Assembly (NCBI RefSeq): GCF_001442805.1
Contig: NZ_CP011131.1
Coordinates: forward strand, 3,224,001 to 3,288,000
Direction: 5' to 3'
Length of the DNA: 64,000 nucleotides
From: Lysobacter gummosus
Lineage (GTDB): Bacteria; Pseudomonadota; Gammaproteobacteria; Xanthomonadales; Xanthomonadaceae
Positions 25,352-34,991 of the stretch are shown piece after piece. The position numbers and the translations under genes are program-made. Under the pieces are notes generated by a model. It had not been told where the DNA came from. It saw only the letters and a program-made list of their open reading frames with translations, and ran no database searches. Numbering within the stretch: the stretch's first letter is position 1; each line of letters begins with the position of its first letter.

Positions 25352-26251
25352 TTATTCCAGGTCTTCCACGCCCAGTTCGGCCAGCGCGTTCTGCATCAGC
25401 TGCCGCGCCGAGTCGCTGAGCTTTTCGTGATCCAGCGCGTAGCGGATGGTCGCCTCGATCAAACCGATATGCGTGCCGCAATCGAAACGCGTGCCCTGGA
25501 AGCGGTAGGCGTTGACGGTCTCGCGCTGGAGCAAGGTCGCGATCGCGTCGGTGAGCTGGATCTCGCCGCCGGCGCCCGGAGTGGTGTTTTCCAGCAGTTC
25601 GAAGATGCCCGGATTGAGCACGTAGCGGCCGACCACGGCCAGGTTGCTGGGCGCGACCTCGGGCTTGGGCTTCTCGACGATGGCGGTGATGCGACCCTGG
25701 CGTGCGTCGAAGCTCTGCGTCGCCACGATGCCGTAACTGCCGGTCTGCTCGTGCGGAACGTCCTGCACCGCGATCACGCTGGCGCCGGTGGCCTGGGCCG
25801 CGTCGGCCATCTGCTTGAGCGCGCCGGGACCGCGATTCCAGATCACGTCGTCGGGCAGCAGCACCGCGAAGGGCTCGTTGCCGATCACTTCCTTGGCGCA
25901 CAACACCGCATGGCCCAGGCCCAGCGCTTCGGCCTGGGTCACGAACACCGCGCGCACGCCCGGCGGCAGCACGTTGCGGACCAGTTCGAGTTGTTCCAGC
26001 TTGCCCGAGCGTTCGAGCTTGTGTTCGAGCTCGTAGGCCTTGTCGAAGTAATCCGCGACCGCGTGCTTGTAGCGATTGGTGATGAACACCAGCGTGTCGC
26101 AGCCGGCTTCGATGGCTTCATCGACGGCGTACTGGATCAGCGGCCGATCGATGATCGGCAGCATTTCCTTGGGAACGGTCTTGGTGGCGGGAAGGAATCG
26201 GGTGCCGAGGCCGGCGACGGGAAAAACGGCTTTGCGGATGCGTGCAGCCAT
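25352..26251 (-). CDS. galU: UTP-glucose-1-phosphate uridylyltransferase
   Basis: 299 residues from the ATG at 26251. The opening RKAVFPVAGLGTRFLPATKTVPKEMLPI is the nucleotidyltransferase motif; KPLIQYAVDEA-like and VEKPKPE stretches follow. GalU makes UDP-glucose for LPS, exopolysaccharide and trehalose. The start codon shares its first base with the stop of the upstream dehydratase gene (TGATG), so the genes are coupled. A TTG at 26254 is in frame but unlikely. Confidence 0.97.
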   Translation of the reverse strand: MAARIRKAVFPVAGLGTRFLPATKTVPKEMLPIIDRPLIQYAVDEAIEAGCDTLVFITNRYKHAVADYFDKAYELEHKLERSGKLEQLELVRNVLPPGVRAVFVTQAEALGLGHAVLCAKEVIGNEPFAVLLPDDVIWNRGPGALKQMADAAQATGASVIAVQDVPHEQTGSYGIVATQSFDARQGRITAIVEKPKPEVAPSNLAVVGRYVLNPGIFELLENTTPGAGGEIQLTDAIATLLQRETVNAYRFQGTRFDCGTHIGLIEATIRYALDHEKLSDSARQLMQNALAELGVEDLE

Positions 26252-28161
26252 CAAATCTTCCTGGCGTTACGGGCGGGGAATGCGACCACGGTAGCCGATT
26301 CCTTGTAATCCGGGTGTTCACCCACCGGCTGGAACTCCGGAACGGCGATGCGCAGCAAGATGCCGAGCGCTTCGCGGTCGTAACGGATCGAGGCCTCGCG
26401 CAGTTGCTGCAGCGAATGCTCCAGCGAACTGGTCGACACGTCGCGCGGCTCGGCCTGCAGGATCTTGGGATGCACGGTCGGGCGGTAACGCTCGTCGGCG
26501 TGGAACAAGGTCTCGTGCAGCTTCTCGCCCGGGCGCAGGCCGGTGTAGACGATGGCCACGTCGCGTCCCGGCTGCTTGCCGGCCAGGCGGATCATCTGCT
26601 CTGCCAACAGGCGGATCGGTACCGGCTCGCCCATGTCGAGGGTGTAGATGGCTTCGTGAGTGCCGATCGCCGAGGCCTGCAGGATCAGCTGGCAGGCTTC
26701 CGGGATGGTCATGAAGAAGCGCGTGACTTCCGGGTCGGTGACAGTGACCGGGCCGCCGCTACGGATCTGTTCGCGGAACAGCGGCACCACGCTGCCGGCC
26801 GAATCGAGCACGTTGCCGAAGCGCACGGTGACGAAGCGGGTCTTGCGCTGGTCGGCCAGCGACTGGCAGGTCATCTCGGCCAGGCGCTTGGTCGCGCCGA
26901 GCACGTTGACCGGATCGACCGCCTTGTCGGTGGAAATCAGCACGAAGGTGCCCACCCCGGCGGCGCGGCAGGCGCGCGCGACGGTTTCGGTGGCCAGCAC
27001 GTTGTTGCGCACCGCTTCGCGCAGTTGCGCTTCCAGCAGCGGCACCTGCTTGTAGGCGGCGGCGTGGAAGGCGGCATCGGGCTCGGCCAGCTTCAGCGCG
27101 TATTCGATCACGGCCTTGTCGCCGCAGTCGCCCAGGATCGGGATGAATTCGACGTCGGGGAAATCGCGGCGCAGCGCGGTCTCGGTGGTGACCAGGGCCA
27201 GTTCGTCGATCTCGATCAGAGCGATGCGGCCGGCGCCGTGGCGCGCGCACTGGCGGCACAGTTCCGAACCGATCGAACCGCCGGCGCCGGTGACCAACAC
27301 CGAGCGCGAACCCAGCCAGCCACGAATCGCCTTCCAGTCGGGCAACACCGGCTTGCGGCCGAGCAAGTCTTCGATCGCGACTTCCTTGAGCTCGCCCGGC
27401 AGCGAACGCCCTTCCAGCACGTCCTGCAGACGCGGCACCATGCGGAACGGCACCGCCGTGCGTTCGCAGGCCATGACGATGCGCTGCATCGCGTTGGCGT
27501 CGGCCGAGGGCATCGCGATGACCAGCAGCTTGGCCGCGGTCTCGCGGGCGATTTCGGCGACGTCATCGACCTTGCCCAGCACCGGCACGCCCTGCACCTT
27601 GCTGCCGCGCAGGCGCGCGGCGTCGTCGAGGAAACCGACCGGGTGATAGGTGCCGAAGCGGCGCAGGTCGCGCACCAGCGCTTCGCCGGCGCGGCCGGCG
27701 CCGAGGATCAGGATGCGCACCGATACCGAGTTGGCATTGTCGATGCGGCTGTCCTTCCAGGCGCGGTACAACAGGCGCGGCGCGCCGAGCATGCCCATCA
27801 GCACCAGCGGATACAGCACCAGCACCGTGCGCGGCACCTGGTCGACGCGGTTGTAGAGGAACAGGCCGAGCACGATCGCGAACAGGCCCAGCATGCAGGC
27901 CTTGAAGATGTTCCAAAGATCGGGGACGCCGGCGAAGCGCCACAGGCCGCGGTACAGACCGACCTGCCAGAACACCAGGCCTTGCGCGGCCAGGACCAGG
28001 GCGATCTCGGTGGACCACAGCGGCAGGGGCGGCGGCGTGGCGACGATGCCGAAGCGCAGCTTGTGCAGGGCTTGCCAGACCAGCCAGACCATCGCGAGAT
28101 CGTGCGCGACCACCGCCAATCGGGGCAGTCCGCTCTTGAGTCGATCACGCAATGAGCTCAT
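26251..28161 (-). CDS. Membrane nucleotide-sugar 4,6-dehydratase (WbpM/CapD/PglF family)
   Basis: 636 residues from the ATG at 28161, behind AGGGA. About four amino-terminal membrane helices (to about residue 120) are followed by a first Rossmann-like domain (RILILGAGRAGEALVRDL) and then the catalytic SDR domain with SVLVTGAGGSIGSELC, GDCGDKAVIEYAL, FHAAAYKQVPLLE and ISTDKAVDPVNVLGATKRLAE. In this family the usual Tyr of YxxxK is replaced and the TDKA and ATKR motifs are kept. It likely forms UDP-4-keto-6-deoxy sugars for O-antigen. It sits between galU and a WecA-like transferase, in a polysaccharide operon. Confidence 0.93.
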   Translation of the reverse strand: MSSLRDRLKSGLPRLAVVAHDLAMVWLVWQALHKLRFGIVATPPPLPLWSTEIALVLAAQGLVFWQVGLYRGLWRFAGVPDLWNIFKACMLGLFAIVLGLFLYNRVDQVPRTVLVLYPLVLMGMLGAPRLLYRAWKDSRIDNANSVSVRILILGAGRAGEALVRDLRRFGTYHPVGFLDDAARLRGSKVQGVPVLGKVDDVAEIARETAAKLLVIAMPSADANAMQRIVMACERTAVPFRMVPRLQDVLEGRSLPGELKEVAIEDLLGRKPVLPDWKAIRGWLGSRSVLVTGAGGSIGSELCRQCARHGAGRIALIEIDELALVTTETALRRDFPDVEFIPILGDCGDKAVIEYALKLAEPDAAFHAAAYKQVPLLEAQLREAVRNNVLATETVARACRAAGVGTFVLISTDKAVDPVNVLGATKRLAEMTCQSLADQRKTRFVTVRFGNVLDSAGSVVPLFREQIRSGGPVTVTDPEVTRFFMTIPEACQLILQASAIGTHEAIYTLDMGEPVPIRLLAEQMIRLAGKQPGRDVAIVYTGLRPGEKLHETLFHADERYRPTVHPKILQAEPRDVSTSSLEHSLQQLREASIRYDREALGILLRIAVPEFQPVGEHPDYKESATVVAFPARNARKI

Positions 28162-28197
28162 TCCCTGCCTCGTCTGCAATACATATCGTCGGTTCGC

Positions 28198-29190
28198 TCA
28201 GCTGTCCGCGCCGCCGGAACCGGTTTCGGTCCGTTGGATCAGCCACCAAAAAAAAGCGCCGGATATATACCACCCGGCTCCCATACACAGCATGAAACCG
28301 AATCGGACTTCGGTCACAAGGCTTAGGGAGGCTACGGCCAGCCCCGTGAAAACCGCATAGGCAAAGGTGACTCGGGCGTGACCGATGCGCCTGGCCCACA
28401 CCTGATAGGCGTGCTGAGTGTGCGGGGTCCACCAGCGTTCGCCGCGCCTTACCCGCCGCAGCAAGGTCAGGCTGGAATCGACCATGAATGCGGCCAGGGG
28501 GATCAGCAGCAGCGCCAGGGTCATGCCGCGCCAGGGCCGGGCCGCGTCGGCCCCCAGCACGATCAGCCCCGCCACGGCAAAGCCGATCGCGCCGCTGCCG
28601 ACATCGCCCATGAAGATCCGCGCGCGTGGGAAATTGAACGGCAGAAAGCCCAGGCTGGCGGCCAGCAGGGCCAGCGCCAGCCAGCGCCAGACCTCCCCGC
28701 CGCCCATCCAGGCCACCGCCAGCGCGACCAGGACGGTCTGCGAAGCGGCCAGGCCGTTGATCCCGTCCATGAAGTTCCACACGTTGGTCAGGCCCAGCGC
28801 CAACACGAACGCGGCCAGCACCAGCCAGTTCGGACTGCCGCCGTGCCAGAGCGCGAAGGCGAGCAAGGCCGCCGCCAGCGCATGCACGCCCAGGCGCAGC
28901 CAGGGCGACAGCGGGCGGTGGTCATCGACCCAGCCGATCGCCGCGACCAGGCTCAGGCCGAGCCCGAACACCAGCGCCTTCGGCGCGTAGGAAGGAAAGC
29001 GCAGGCCCAGCGCGATCGCCGCGACCAACAGCGCGGCGACGATGGCGATGCCGCCGCCGCGCGGCGTGGCCACGGCGTGGCTGCGGCGCTCGCCGGGCTC
29101 GTCGACCATATTGCGGCGCAAGGCGTAGGCGCGCGCCAGCCAGGTGCCCGCCGCGCCCAGCGCCGCGAAGATCGCGATCCATGACCCCAT
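28198..29190 (-). CDS. Undecaprenyl-phosphate glycosyl-1-phosphate transferase (WecA/WbpL-like)
   Basis: 330 residues with about ten or eleven membrane helices. Family motifs are GWVDDHRPLSP (metal-binding DD), NVWNFMDGINGLAASQ, FNFPRARIFMGDVGSGAIG and a carboxyl RRGERWWTPHTQHAYQ (the HxH-type cytoplasmic loop). It transfers a sugar-1-phosphate, typically an N-acetyl-hexosamine or its 6-deoxy form, to undecaprenyl phosphate at the inner membrane to start O-antigen. It follows lapB by 3 bp and precedes the dehydratase that may supply its substrate by 36 bp. Confidence 0.92.
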   Translation of the reverse strand: MGSWIAIFAALGAAGTWLARAYALRRNMVDEPGERRSHAVATPRGGGIAIVAALLVAAIALGLRFPSYAPKALVFGLGLSLVAAIGWVDDHRPLSPWLRLGVHALAAALLAFALWHGGSPNWLVLAAFVLALGLTNVWNFMDGINGLAASQTVLVALAVAWMGGGEVWRWLALALLAASLGFLPFNFPRARIFMGDVGSGAIGFAVAGLIVLGADAARPWRGMTLALLLIPLAAFMVDSSLTLLRRVRRGERWWTPHTQHAYQVWARRIGHARVTFAYAVFTGLAVASLSLVTEVRFGFMLCMGAGWYISGAFFWWLIQRTETGSGGADS

Positions 29191-29193
29191 GAC

Positions 29194-30369
29194 TCAGACC
29201 ACCGCGTAATTCAGCAGCGGCTTGATCGAACCCCATTCCTTGCAGCTGGGACATTGCCAGTGATGGCTGCGCGCGCCGAAGCCGCAGCGGTTGCAACGGT
29301 AACTGGGGTTGCGCACCAGCAACTGGTCGGTGATGTGCTTGAGATCGTGCAGGGTCGCCAGCGGGTCGGCGTTCTCGGCCAGGGTCAGGTCGATCAGCGC
29401 GGCCTCGCCGCGCACCGACGGGCGATCCTTGAGCTGGCGCGCCAGGTACGCGCGCGCGGCCGGCACGCCGTCCTCGGCCTCGACCATACGCGTGAGCGCC
29501 AGCACCGGCGCGATGCCGCGGTAGTGTTCGCACATCTCGGCCAGGAACGCGCGCGCGCCGGTCGGATCGCCGTTGCGCTCGTAGCAGCTCAGCAGCGCCG
29601 GCAGCACTTCGGGCAGATAGTCCGGATCGGCGCGGGCCACCCTTTCGAAGGCGCGGATCGCCGCGGTGTCGTTGCCGGCCTCGACTTCGATCCGTCCTTC
29701 CAGCATGCCGGCGCGCACCGAATTGGCGTCGGCCTCGTAGGCGCGCTTGACCGCGGCGCGCGCCGCGTCGCTGTCGCCGGCGGCGCGATAACGGTCGGCC
29801 AGTTCGCATTCGAACTGGGCGATCAGCTTGCCCATCGGCTCGCCGGTCGCCGCTTCGAAGCGCTGCGCGTTCTCGATCGCCTTGTCCCAGTCGCGTTCGG
29901 ACTGGTAGATGCCGATCAGGTGGCGCAAGGCCAGCGGCGCCATGTCCAGCGCGACCAGATCGCTGAAGACGGTTTCGGCGCGATCGAGCAGGCCCGAGCG
30001 CATGTAGTCCTCGCCCAGCGCCAGCAGCGCCTGCACCTTCTGCTGGTCGCTCAGCCCGGGGCGTTGCACCAGCGCCTGATGCAGGCGGATCGCGCGATCG
30101 ACTTCGCCGCGGCGGCGGAACAGATGGCCGAGCGCGACCTGGGTTTCGAAGGTGTCCTTGTCGAGTTCGGCGATGTGCAGGAACAACTCGATGGCTTTGT
30201 CGGGCTGCTCGTTGAGCAGGTAGTTCAGGCCGCGGAAATAGGTGGTGGACAGGCGGCTGACCTGATTGTCGCTATGGCGTTCGCCGCCGCGGCGGCCGAT
30301 CACCCAGCCGCTGACGGCGGCGATCGGCAACAACAGGAAGAACCAGAACCACTGGCTGATGAATTCCAT
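29194..30369 (-). CDS. lapB: Lipopolysaccharide assembly protein LapB (YciM)
   Basis: 391 residues. One amino-terminal helix (about residues 5-24, FWFFLLLPIAAVSGWVIG), then tandem TPR repeats (YLLNEQPDKAIELFLHIAEL, LALGEDYMRSGLLDRAETVF and others), then a carboxyl rubredoxin-like metal site: YRCNRCG with Cys359/362 and QCPSC with Cys373/376. In E. coli LapB guides FtsH proteolysis of LpxC and so sets LPS output. It follows lapA by 2 bp. Confidence 0.97.
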   Translation of the reverse strand: MEFISQWFWFFLLLPIAAVSGWVIGRRGGERHSDNQVSRLSTTYFRGLNYLLNEQPDKAIELFLHIAELDKDTFETQVALGHLFRRRGEVDRAIRLHQALVQRPGLSDQQKVQALLALGEDYMRSGLLDRAETVFSDLVALDMAPLALRHLIGIYQSERDWDKAIENAQRFEAATGEPMGKLIAQFECELADRYRAAGDSDAARAAVKRAYEADANSVRAGMLEGRIEVEAGNDTAAIRAFERVARADPDYLPEVLPALLSCYERNGDPTGARAFLAEMCEHYRGIAPVLALTRMVEAEDGVPAARAYLARQLKDRPSVRGEAALIDLTLAENADPLATLHDLKHITDQLLVRNPSYRCNRCGFGARSHHWQCPSCKEWGSIKPLLNYAVV

Positions 30370-30371
30370 GC

Positions 30372-30659
30372 TCAGACCTCGGGACCGGTGAGCGTCGGCG
30401 CGCTGGTCGCCGGGCCGCCGCGCGCGTCGCGTTCGGCGCGGGCCAGACGGCGGCGCAGCGGCAGCACGACGCTGGCGCTGATGGCCAGGCCGCCGATCAA
30501 GGCGCCGATCAGCAGCGCCACGATCAGGGCGATGCCGAGCGAGGTCGCCGGAATGAAGCCGATGCCCAGGTCGATACTGACCAGTTGCCGGTTGAGGGCG
30601 CCCAGGATCGCGCCGGTGGCCAGAAAGACCAGGGCGATGAGGAGACGGATCACGCGCAT
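30372..30659 (-). CDS. lapA: LapA (YciS) membrane protein
   Basis: 95 residues with two hydrophobic segments (residues 3-22 and 39-66) and a basic/acidic end RRRLARAERDARGG. The pattern GALNRQLVSIDLGIGFIPATSLGIALIVALLIGALIGG in outline is standard for the LapA/DUF1049 family, the small partner of LapB in LPS assembly. Adjacent to lapB, as elsewhere. Confidence 0.92.
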   Translation of the reverse strand: MRVIRLLIALVFLATGAILGALNRQLVSIDLGIGFIPATSLGIALIVALLIGALIGGLAISASVVLPLRRRLARAERDARGGPATSAPTLTGPEV

Positions 30660-30785
30660 GTGGGGTTCCGATCAGTCGTGCACGATCTCGTGCGTGTCGC
30701 GCCTAGCTTAACGGACACGGATGGACACCGCGTATAGGGGGCATGCGGGGGCTGCGGCCGACTTTGGGAGCAGCGAATAGTTCAG

Positions 30786-30915
30786 AGGAGTGAGGAACGA
30801 GTAAAAAGCCGAAGGCATCGGGACCGAGCCGTCCGGGTGCAGGCTAGGCGCTGTCGGGCATGGGAGGGACGGCGAGAAGCGGCTTTCGCTCACTTCTCAC
30901 TCCTCTCAACTCACT
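30786..30915. repeat. Imperfect inverted repeat between ihfB and lapA
   Basis: GAGGAGTGAGGAACGAG..AAAAAGCCG on the left returns in reverse complement on the right (CGGCTTTCGCTCACTTCTCA, CTCCTCTCAAC). About 70 bp lie between. The arms are rich in GAGTGAG words. It lies in the 268-bp gap after ihfB and could end the rpsA-ihfB transcript or form a long hairpin. No T-tract is seen. Confidence 0.65.
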
Positions 30916-30927
30916 GCTCAACCGCTC

Positions 30928-31230
30928 TCAGGCTTCCTCGTCCAACGGCGTTACGCCGCTGACGCGCTCGCGCAATTCCTTGCCGGGCTTGAAGTGCGGC
31001 ACGTGCTTGCCGGGCAGCGCGACCGATTCGCCGGTCTTGGGGTTGCGGCCCAGGCGCGGCGGACGGTAGTGCAGCGAGAAGCTGCCGAAACCGCGAATCT
31101 CGATCCGCTCGCCGGCCGACAGGGCACCGCCCATCATTTCCAGCAAGGCCTTCACCGCCAGATCCACATCGTCGCCCTTGAGGTGGGCCTGACGCTGCGA
31201 AAGGATCTCGATGAGCTCGGATTTGGTCAT
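30928..31230 (-). CDS. ihfB: Integration host factor subunit beta
   Basis: 100 residues. [17 protein letters not shown], the conserved [19 protein letters not shown] arm region and [30 protein letters not shown] in outline define IHF beta, a DNA-bending protein. It lies downstream of rpsA, with about 250 bp and a terminator between. Confidence 0.97.
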   Translation of the reverse strand: MTKSELIEILSQRQAHLKGDDVDLAVKALLEMMGGALSAGERIEIRGFGSFSLHYRPPRLGRNPKTGESVALPGKHVPHFKPGKELRERVSGVTPLDEEA

Positions 31231-31395
31231 GCGGAGTGTTGCCTGGCCTTATAGAAGGTCGTTGAAGAAGATGCGGCACCGCGCTCATGCGCGATCCCCT
31301 GCCGCAGGCCGGAGCGGACCGGCTTGGCCGGGCCGCCCTGGCGGAGGTAGCGCCGTCCGGCAACCGCCGGACCGCACTGCCTTACCTCTGACTGC

Positions 31396-31422
31396 AAAAA
31401 CCGGCGCCGGCCAGCGGCGCCG
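31396..31422 (-). terminator. Rho-independent terminator after rpsA
   Basis: CGGCGCCG pairs with CGGCGCCG around CTGGC (leftward strand), followed by GTTTTT. It lies about 55 bp past the rpsA stop codon at 31477. It would separate rpsA from ihfB at least in part. Confidence 0.85.
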
Positions 31423-31476
31423 TTGTTACCTGTTGCCGCCGCCCCGGCAGGACCGGGACGGCAGGCGATACCGCGA

Positions 31477-33162
31477 TTACTCGGACTTGCCGCCCAGACG
31501 CTCGCGCAGCAGCGCGCCGAGGCTGGTGGTGCCGGTGGCCGCTTCGGAGTGACGGTTGTAGTCCGCCAGCGCCTCTTGCTGCTCGGCTTCGTCCTTGGCC
31601 TTGATCGACAGCTGCATGCTGCGACCCTTGCGGTCGGTGCCGATGATCTTGGCTTCGACTTCCTGCCCGACCTTCAGGTACTGCGAGGCATCCTCGACGC
31701 GTTCCTTGGCGATGTCGCGCGCGGCGACGTAGCCTTCGATGCCGTCGGCGAGTTCGATCGTGGCGCCCTTGGCGTCCACTTCCTTCACCACGCCCTTGAC
31801 GATCGTGCCCTTGGCGTTGGAAGCCACGTACTGACCCATCGGGTCCTGCTCGAGCTGCTTCACGCCGAGCGAGATGCGCTCGCGCTCCGGATCGACGGCC
31901 AGAACCACGGCTTCCAGCGTGTCGCCCTTCTTGAAGTTGCGCACGATGTCTTCGCCGGTGGTGTTCCAGCTGATGTCCGACAGGTGCACCAGGCCGTCGA
32001 TGCCGCCGTCCAGGCCGATGAAGATGCCGAAGTCGGTGATCGACTTGATCTGGCCTTCGACCTTGTCGCCCTTCTTGTGGATGGCCGCGAAGGTCTCCCA
32101 CGGGTTCGAGGTGACCTGCTTCATGCCCAGCGAGATACGACGACGCTCTTCATCGACGTCCAGCACCATGACCTGAACTTCGTCGCCGACCTGCACGATC
32201 TTGGACGGGTTGACGTTCTTGTTGGTCCAATCCATTTCGGAGACGTGGACCAGGCCTTCGACGCCCGGCTCGATCTCGACGAACGCGCCGTAATCGGTGA
32301 CGTTGCTGACCTTGCCGAACACGCGGGTGTTGGCCGGGTAGCGACGGGCGATGTTGTCCCACGGATCCTCGCCCAGCTGCTTGAGGCCGAGGCTGACGCG
32401 GTTGCGCTCGCGGTCGTACTTGAGCACGCGCACGTCGAGTTCCTGACCGACTTCCACGACTTCCGACGGGTGACGCACGCGCTTCCACGCCATGTCGGTG
32501 ATGTGCAGCAGGCCGTCGATGCCGCCCAGGTCCACGAACGCGCCGTAATCGGTGAGGTTCTTGACCACGCCCTTGAGGATCGCGCCTTCCTGCAGCTTCT
32601 CCATCAGCTGTTCGCGCTCGACGCTGTACTCGCTCTCGACCACCGCGCGGCGGGAGACGACGATGTTATTGCGCTTGCGGTCCAGCTTGATGAGCTTGAA
32701 CTCGAGTTCCTTGCCTTCCAGGTAGGCCGAGTCGCGCACCGGGCGCACGTCCACCAGCGAACCGGGCAGGAAGCCGCGGACATCCTTGATGTCGACGGTG
32801 AAACCACCCTTGACCTTGCCGCTGATGCGGCCGGTGATGGTTTCGTTCTTTTCGAGCGCCTCTTCGAGCTCGTCCCACACCATGGCGCGCTTGGCCTTCT
32901 CGCGCGACAGTACGGTTTCGCCGAAGCCGTTCTCGATCGAGTCGAGCGCGACCTTGACTTCGTCGCCCACGGCGACGTCGATCTCGCCGGCGTCGTTACG
33001 GAACTGTTCGATCGGCACGATGCCTTCAGACTTCAGGCCCGCGTTGATCACCACCACGTCGCTGCGGACTTCCACAACGGTACCGGTGACGATCGCGCCC
33101 GGCTTCAGCTTGGCCAGGTATTGCTGGCTGGCTTCGAACAGTTCGGCAAATGATTCGGTCAT
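31477..33162 (-). CDS. rpsA: 30S ribosomal protein S1
   Basis: 561 residues from the ATG at 33162 ([20 protein letters not shown]). Six S1 OB-fold repeats, for example [60 protein letters not shown] and [21 protein letters not shown]1 binds mRNA on the 30S subunit and is needed for most initiation. The normal cmk-rpsA order is kept. Its leader (33163-33369) contains a perfect GTTGCC-n5-GGCAAC hairpin near 33210; E. coli rpsA is autoregulated through leader structure. Confidence 0.98.
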   Translation of the reverse strand: MTESFAELFEASQQYLAKLKPGAIVTGTVVEVRSDVVVINAGLKSEGIVPIEQFRNDAGEIDVAVGDEVKVALDSIENGFGETVLSREKAKRAMVWDELEEALEKNETITGRISGKVKGGFTVDIKDVRGFLPGSLVDVRPVRDSAYLEGKELEFKLIKLDRKRNNIVVSRRAVVESEYSVEREQLMEKLQEGAILKGVVKNLTDYGAFVDLGGIDGLLHITDMAWKRVRHPSEVVEVGQELDVRVLKYDRERNRVSLGLKQLGEDPWDNIARRYPANTRVFGKVSNVTDYGAFVEIEPGVEGLVHVSEMDWTNKNVNPSKIVQVGDEVQVMVLDVDEERRRISLGMKQVTSNPWETFAAIHKKGDKVEGQIKSITDFGIFIGLDGGIDGLVHLSDISWNTTGEDIVRNFKKGDTLEAVVLAVDPERERISLGVKQLEQDPMGQYVASNAKGTIVKGVVKEVDAKGATIELADGIEGYVAARDIAKERVEDASQYLKVGQEVEAKIIGTDRKGRSMQLSIKAKDEAEQQEALADYNRHSEAATGTTSLGALLRERLGGKSE

Positions 33163-33369
33163 TGGATTGAATATCTCAGTTGAACACACGGATCGCACCG
33201 TTTGACATCGTTGCCGTCGTGGCAACGCAAGCAGAACGTGGTCGACCCACCCGTTATGTGATGCGGTGGAACTGCATCATGTGTTGTGGTTGATCCATCG
33301 CGGAATTGCGATGGGATGGTTGGGGGTAACGCCTTCCGCTGCGACAGCGCCCGGCTCGCGCCGCGTCGT

Positions 33370-34062
33370 TCAGCGCGCAGGCAACAACGCCAGCACCTGT
33401 TCGACTACCGTGTCGATTCCAAGCCCGGTGGTATCGATGCGGACGGCATCTTCAGCCGGTCGCAAGGGAGCCACCGCGCGCTGGGCGTCACGGGCGTCGC
33501 GGGCAAGAATCTCCCGCAGCAGACCATCTAAAGTAACTGAAACCCCTTTGTCTTTCAACTGCTTATAGCGCCTTTCCGCGCGCTCGTCGGCACTGGCGGT
33601 CAGAAAGACCTTGAACGGGGCGTCCGGGAAGATGACCGTGCCCATGTCGCGACCGTCGGCGACCAGCCCCGGCGGCTGGCGGAAGGCACGCTGGCGGTCC
33701 TTCAGGGCGGCCCGGACCTCCGGAATCGCGGCGATCGCCGAGGCGGCCGCGCCGGCGGTTTCGGTGCGCAATTCGTCGGTGGCGTCCTGCTCGTTGACCA
33801 GCACCCGCAGCTCACCGGCTTCGTCGTCGCGAAAGCCGATACGGGTGTCGAAGGCGCAGCGAACCAGGGCCGCCGGGTCGGCCAGGTCCAGGTCGGCCCA
33901 ACCGGCGGCGACGCCGACGGCCCGGTACAAGGCGCCCGAGTCCAGGTAATGCCAGCCCAGTCGCTGCGCGACCAGACGGCTGATGGTGCCCTTGCCCGAG
34001 CCCGAGGGCCCGTCGATGGTGAGGACGGGGATGCTGCTGTTGTCGGAAGATGCGCTGTTCAT
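33370..34062 (-). CDS. cmk: Cytidylate kinase
   Basis: 230 residues. P-loop [13 protein letters not shown] (Gly18-Thr26), [34 protein letters not shown] and a carboxyl [22 protein letters not shown]. It phosphorylates CMP and dCMP. Standard partner of rpsA; 207 bp separate the two, without an obvious terminator. Confidence 0.97.
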   Translation of the reverse strand: MNSASSDNSSIPVLTIDGPSGSGKGTISRLVAQRLGWHYLDSGALYRAVGVAAGWADLDLADPAALVRCAFDTRIGFRDDEAGELRVLVNEQDATDELRTETAGAAASAIAAIPEVRAALKDRQRAFRQPPGLVADGRDMGTVIFPDAPFKVFLTASADERAERRYKQLKDKGVSVTLDGLLREILARDARDAQRAVAPLRPAEDAVRIDTTGLGIDTVVEQVLALLPAR

Positions 34063-34268
34063 GCGGCCTATTATGCGGCGGCCGGACGCGGTTTCGATTC
34101 GGCGGCGGATGGATCGGCTATCCTGCGCCGCGCTCGCGCCGCCCGGACCGGGGCGCGATCGCCGCCGCGGCCGGCCGATCCGGCGCTGCGCCGGCCCGCT
34201 TTATCCGGGCAATTGCCGCTTTCCAAGACCCTTCGCCGGCGCCGGCTGGATTTTTTCTACGCAAGCAC

Positions 34269-34298
34269 TTGATCCGGCGAAGATTTGTCCTCTATAAT
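34269..34298 (+). promoter_or_regulatory. Predicted sigma-70 promoter of the L36 gene
   Basis: TTGATC at 34269-34274 and a perfect TATAAT at 34293-34298 are 18 bp apart, the clearest -35/-10 pair seen in the window. The start would be near 34305, giving a leader of about 50 nt to the ATG at 34354. This strong promoter suits a ribosomal protein gene transcribed by itself. Confidence 0.85.
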
Positions 34299-34353
34299 CG
34301 CGGGCTAACTTTTCCACCCCGCTTCTTCCACCTATTTTTTGCCGAGGTCTGTC

Positions 34354-34479
34354 ATGAAGGTCCTGTCCTCCCTGAAGTCGGCGAAGGCCCGTCACCGCGA
34401 CTGCAAAGTCGTCCGCCGCCGCGGCAAGGTCTTCGTGATTTGCAAGTCGAACCCGCGTTTCAAGGCGCGTCAGCGCTAA
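34354..34479 (+). CDS. rpmJ: 50S ribosomal protein L36, zinc-free (YkgO-like) type
   Basis: 41 residues: [20 protein letters not shown] followed by an Arg-rich stretch and [14 protein letters not shown]. Zinc-type L36 keeps a CxxC pair plus a Cys and His; here only two Cys remain (DCK and VICK). This pattern matches the C-minus paralogue (YkgO/RpmJ2 in E. coli), normally used under zinc limitation. It has its own strong promoter and terminator and no zinc-regulator neighbours. No zinc-type copy occurs in this window, so it may be the only L36 or an additional one. Confidence 0.95.
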   Translation: MKVLSSLKSAKARHRDCKVVRRRGKVFVICKSNPRFKARQR

Positions 34480-34520
34480 GACTCGCCGGCGGCGTCAGCC
34501 GCCGCCCGAGGTTCAAGTCG

Positions 34521-34552
34521 AAAGCCGCCGCGAGGCGGCTTTCTTCGTTATT
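34521..34552 (+). terminator. Rho-independent terminator after the L36 gene
   Basis: AAAGCCGCC pairs with GGCGGCTTT around GCGA, followed by CTTCGTTATT. It lies about 42 bp past the stop codon and isolates the L36 gene from the next one. Confidence 0.8.
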
Positions 34553-34657
34553 CCACCCCTTTCGCCCCCAGCTTCGCAAAACCGTGACGGCCGCACGCTG
34601 CCGTTAAGCGTCACCTTGTGCCTAGAATCCCGCGTCCTTTGACGAGGTGGATTTGCC

Positions 34658-34987
34658 ATGAAACTGCGCATTGCCGTTGCACCGCTGCTCGCCCTGCTCG
34701 CCCTCTGCGGCACCGCCTCGGCCGAGACTTTGTTGATCCAGCGCGTGCAGCAGGAGGGCAAGTCCGCATTGCCCTCGCGCGGCCAGAGCATGGACCAGGT
34801 CAAGGCCCGCTACGGCGAGCCCACTCAGCGCCTGGATGCGCGCGGCGGCCAGAAGAAGCAGTGGCCGCAGATCAACCGCTGGGTCTATCCGGCCTTCACC
34901 GTGTATTTCGAGAAGAGCCGGGTGATCGACGTGGTCGCGAACAAGGCCGACGCCAACGAAGTCGGGCCGAAACCGCCTATCCTTTGA
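34658..34987 (+). CDS. Small periplasmic protein, SmpA/OmlA-like segment
   Basis: 109 residues with a signal peptide (MKLRIAVAPLLALLALCGTASA, cleavage near residue 22). The mature stretch SMDQVKARYGEPTQRLDARG resembles the SmpA/OmlA-type helix that opens many small outer-membrane-associated proteins, followed by RWVYPAFTVYFEKSRVIDVV. No lipobox is seen. It ends only 4 bp before aguA, so the two may be co-transcribed, but no function links them. Unknown. Confidence 0.75.
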   Translation: MKLRIAVAPLLALLALCGTASAETLLIQRVQQEGKSALPSRGQSMDQVKARYGEPTQRLDARGGQKKQWPQINRWVYPAFTVYFEKSRVIDVVANKADANEVGPKPPIL

Positions 34988-34991
34988 GGTT

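Noticed and set aside
31397..31422. A sRNA gene after rpsA suggested by the strong hairpin
   Set aside because: The stem and T-run fit a simple terminator placed right after rpsA, and no separate promoter was seen.
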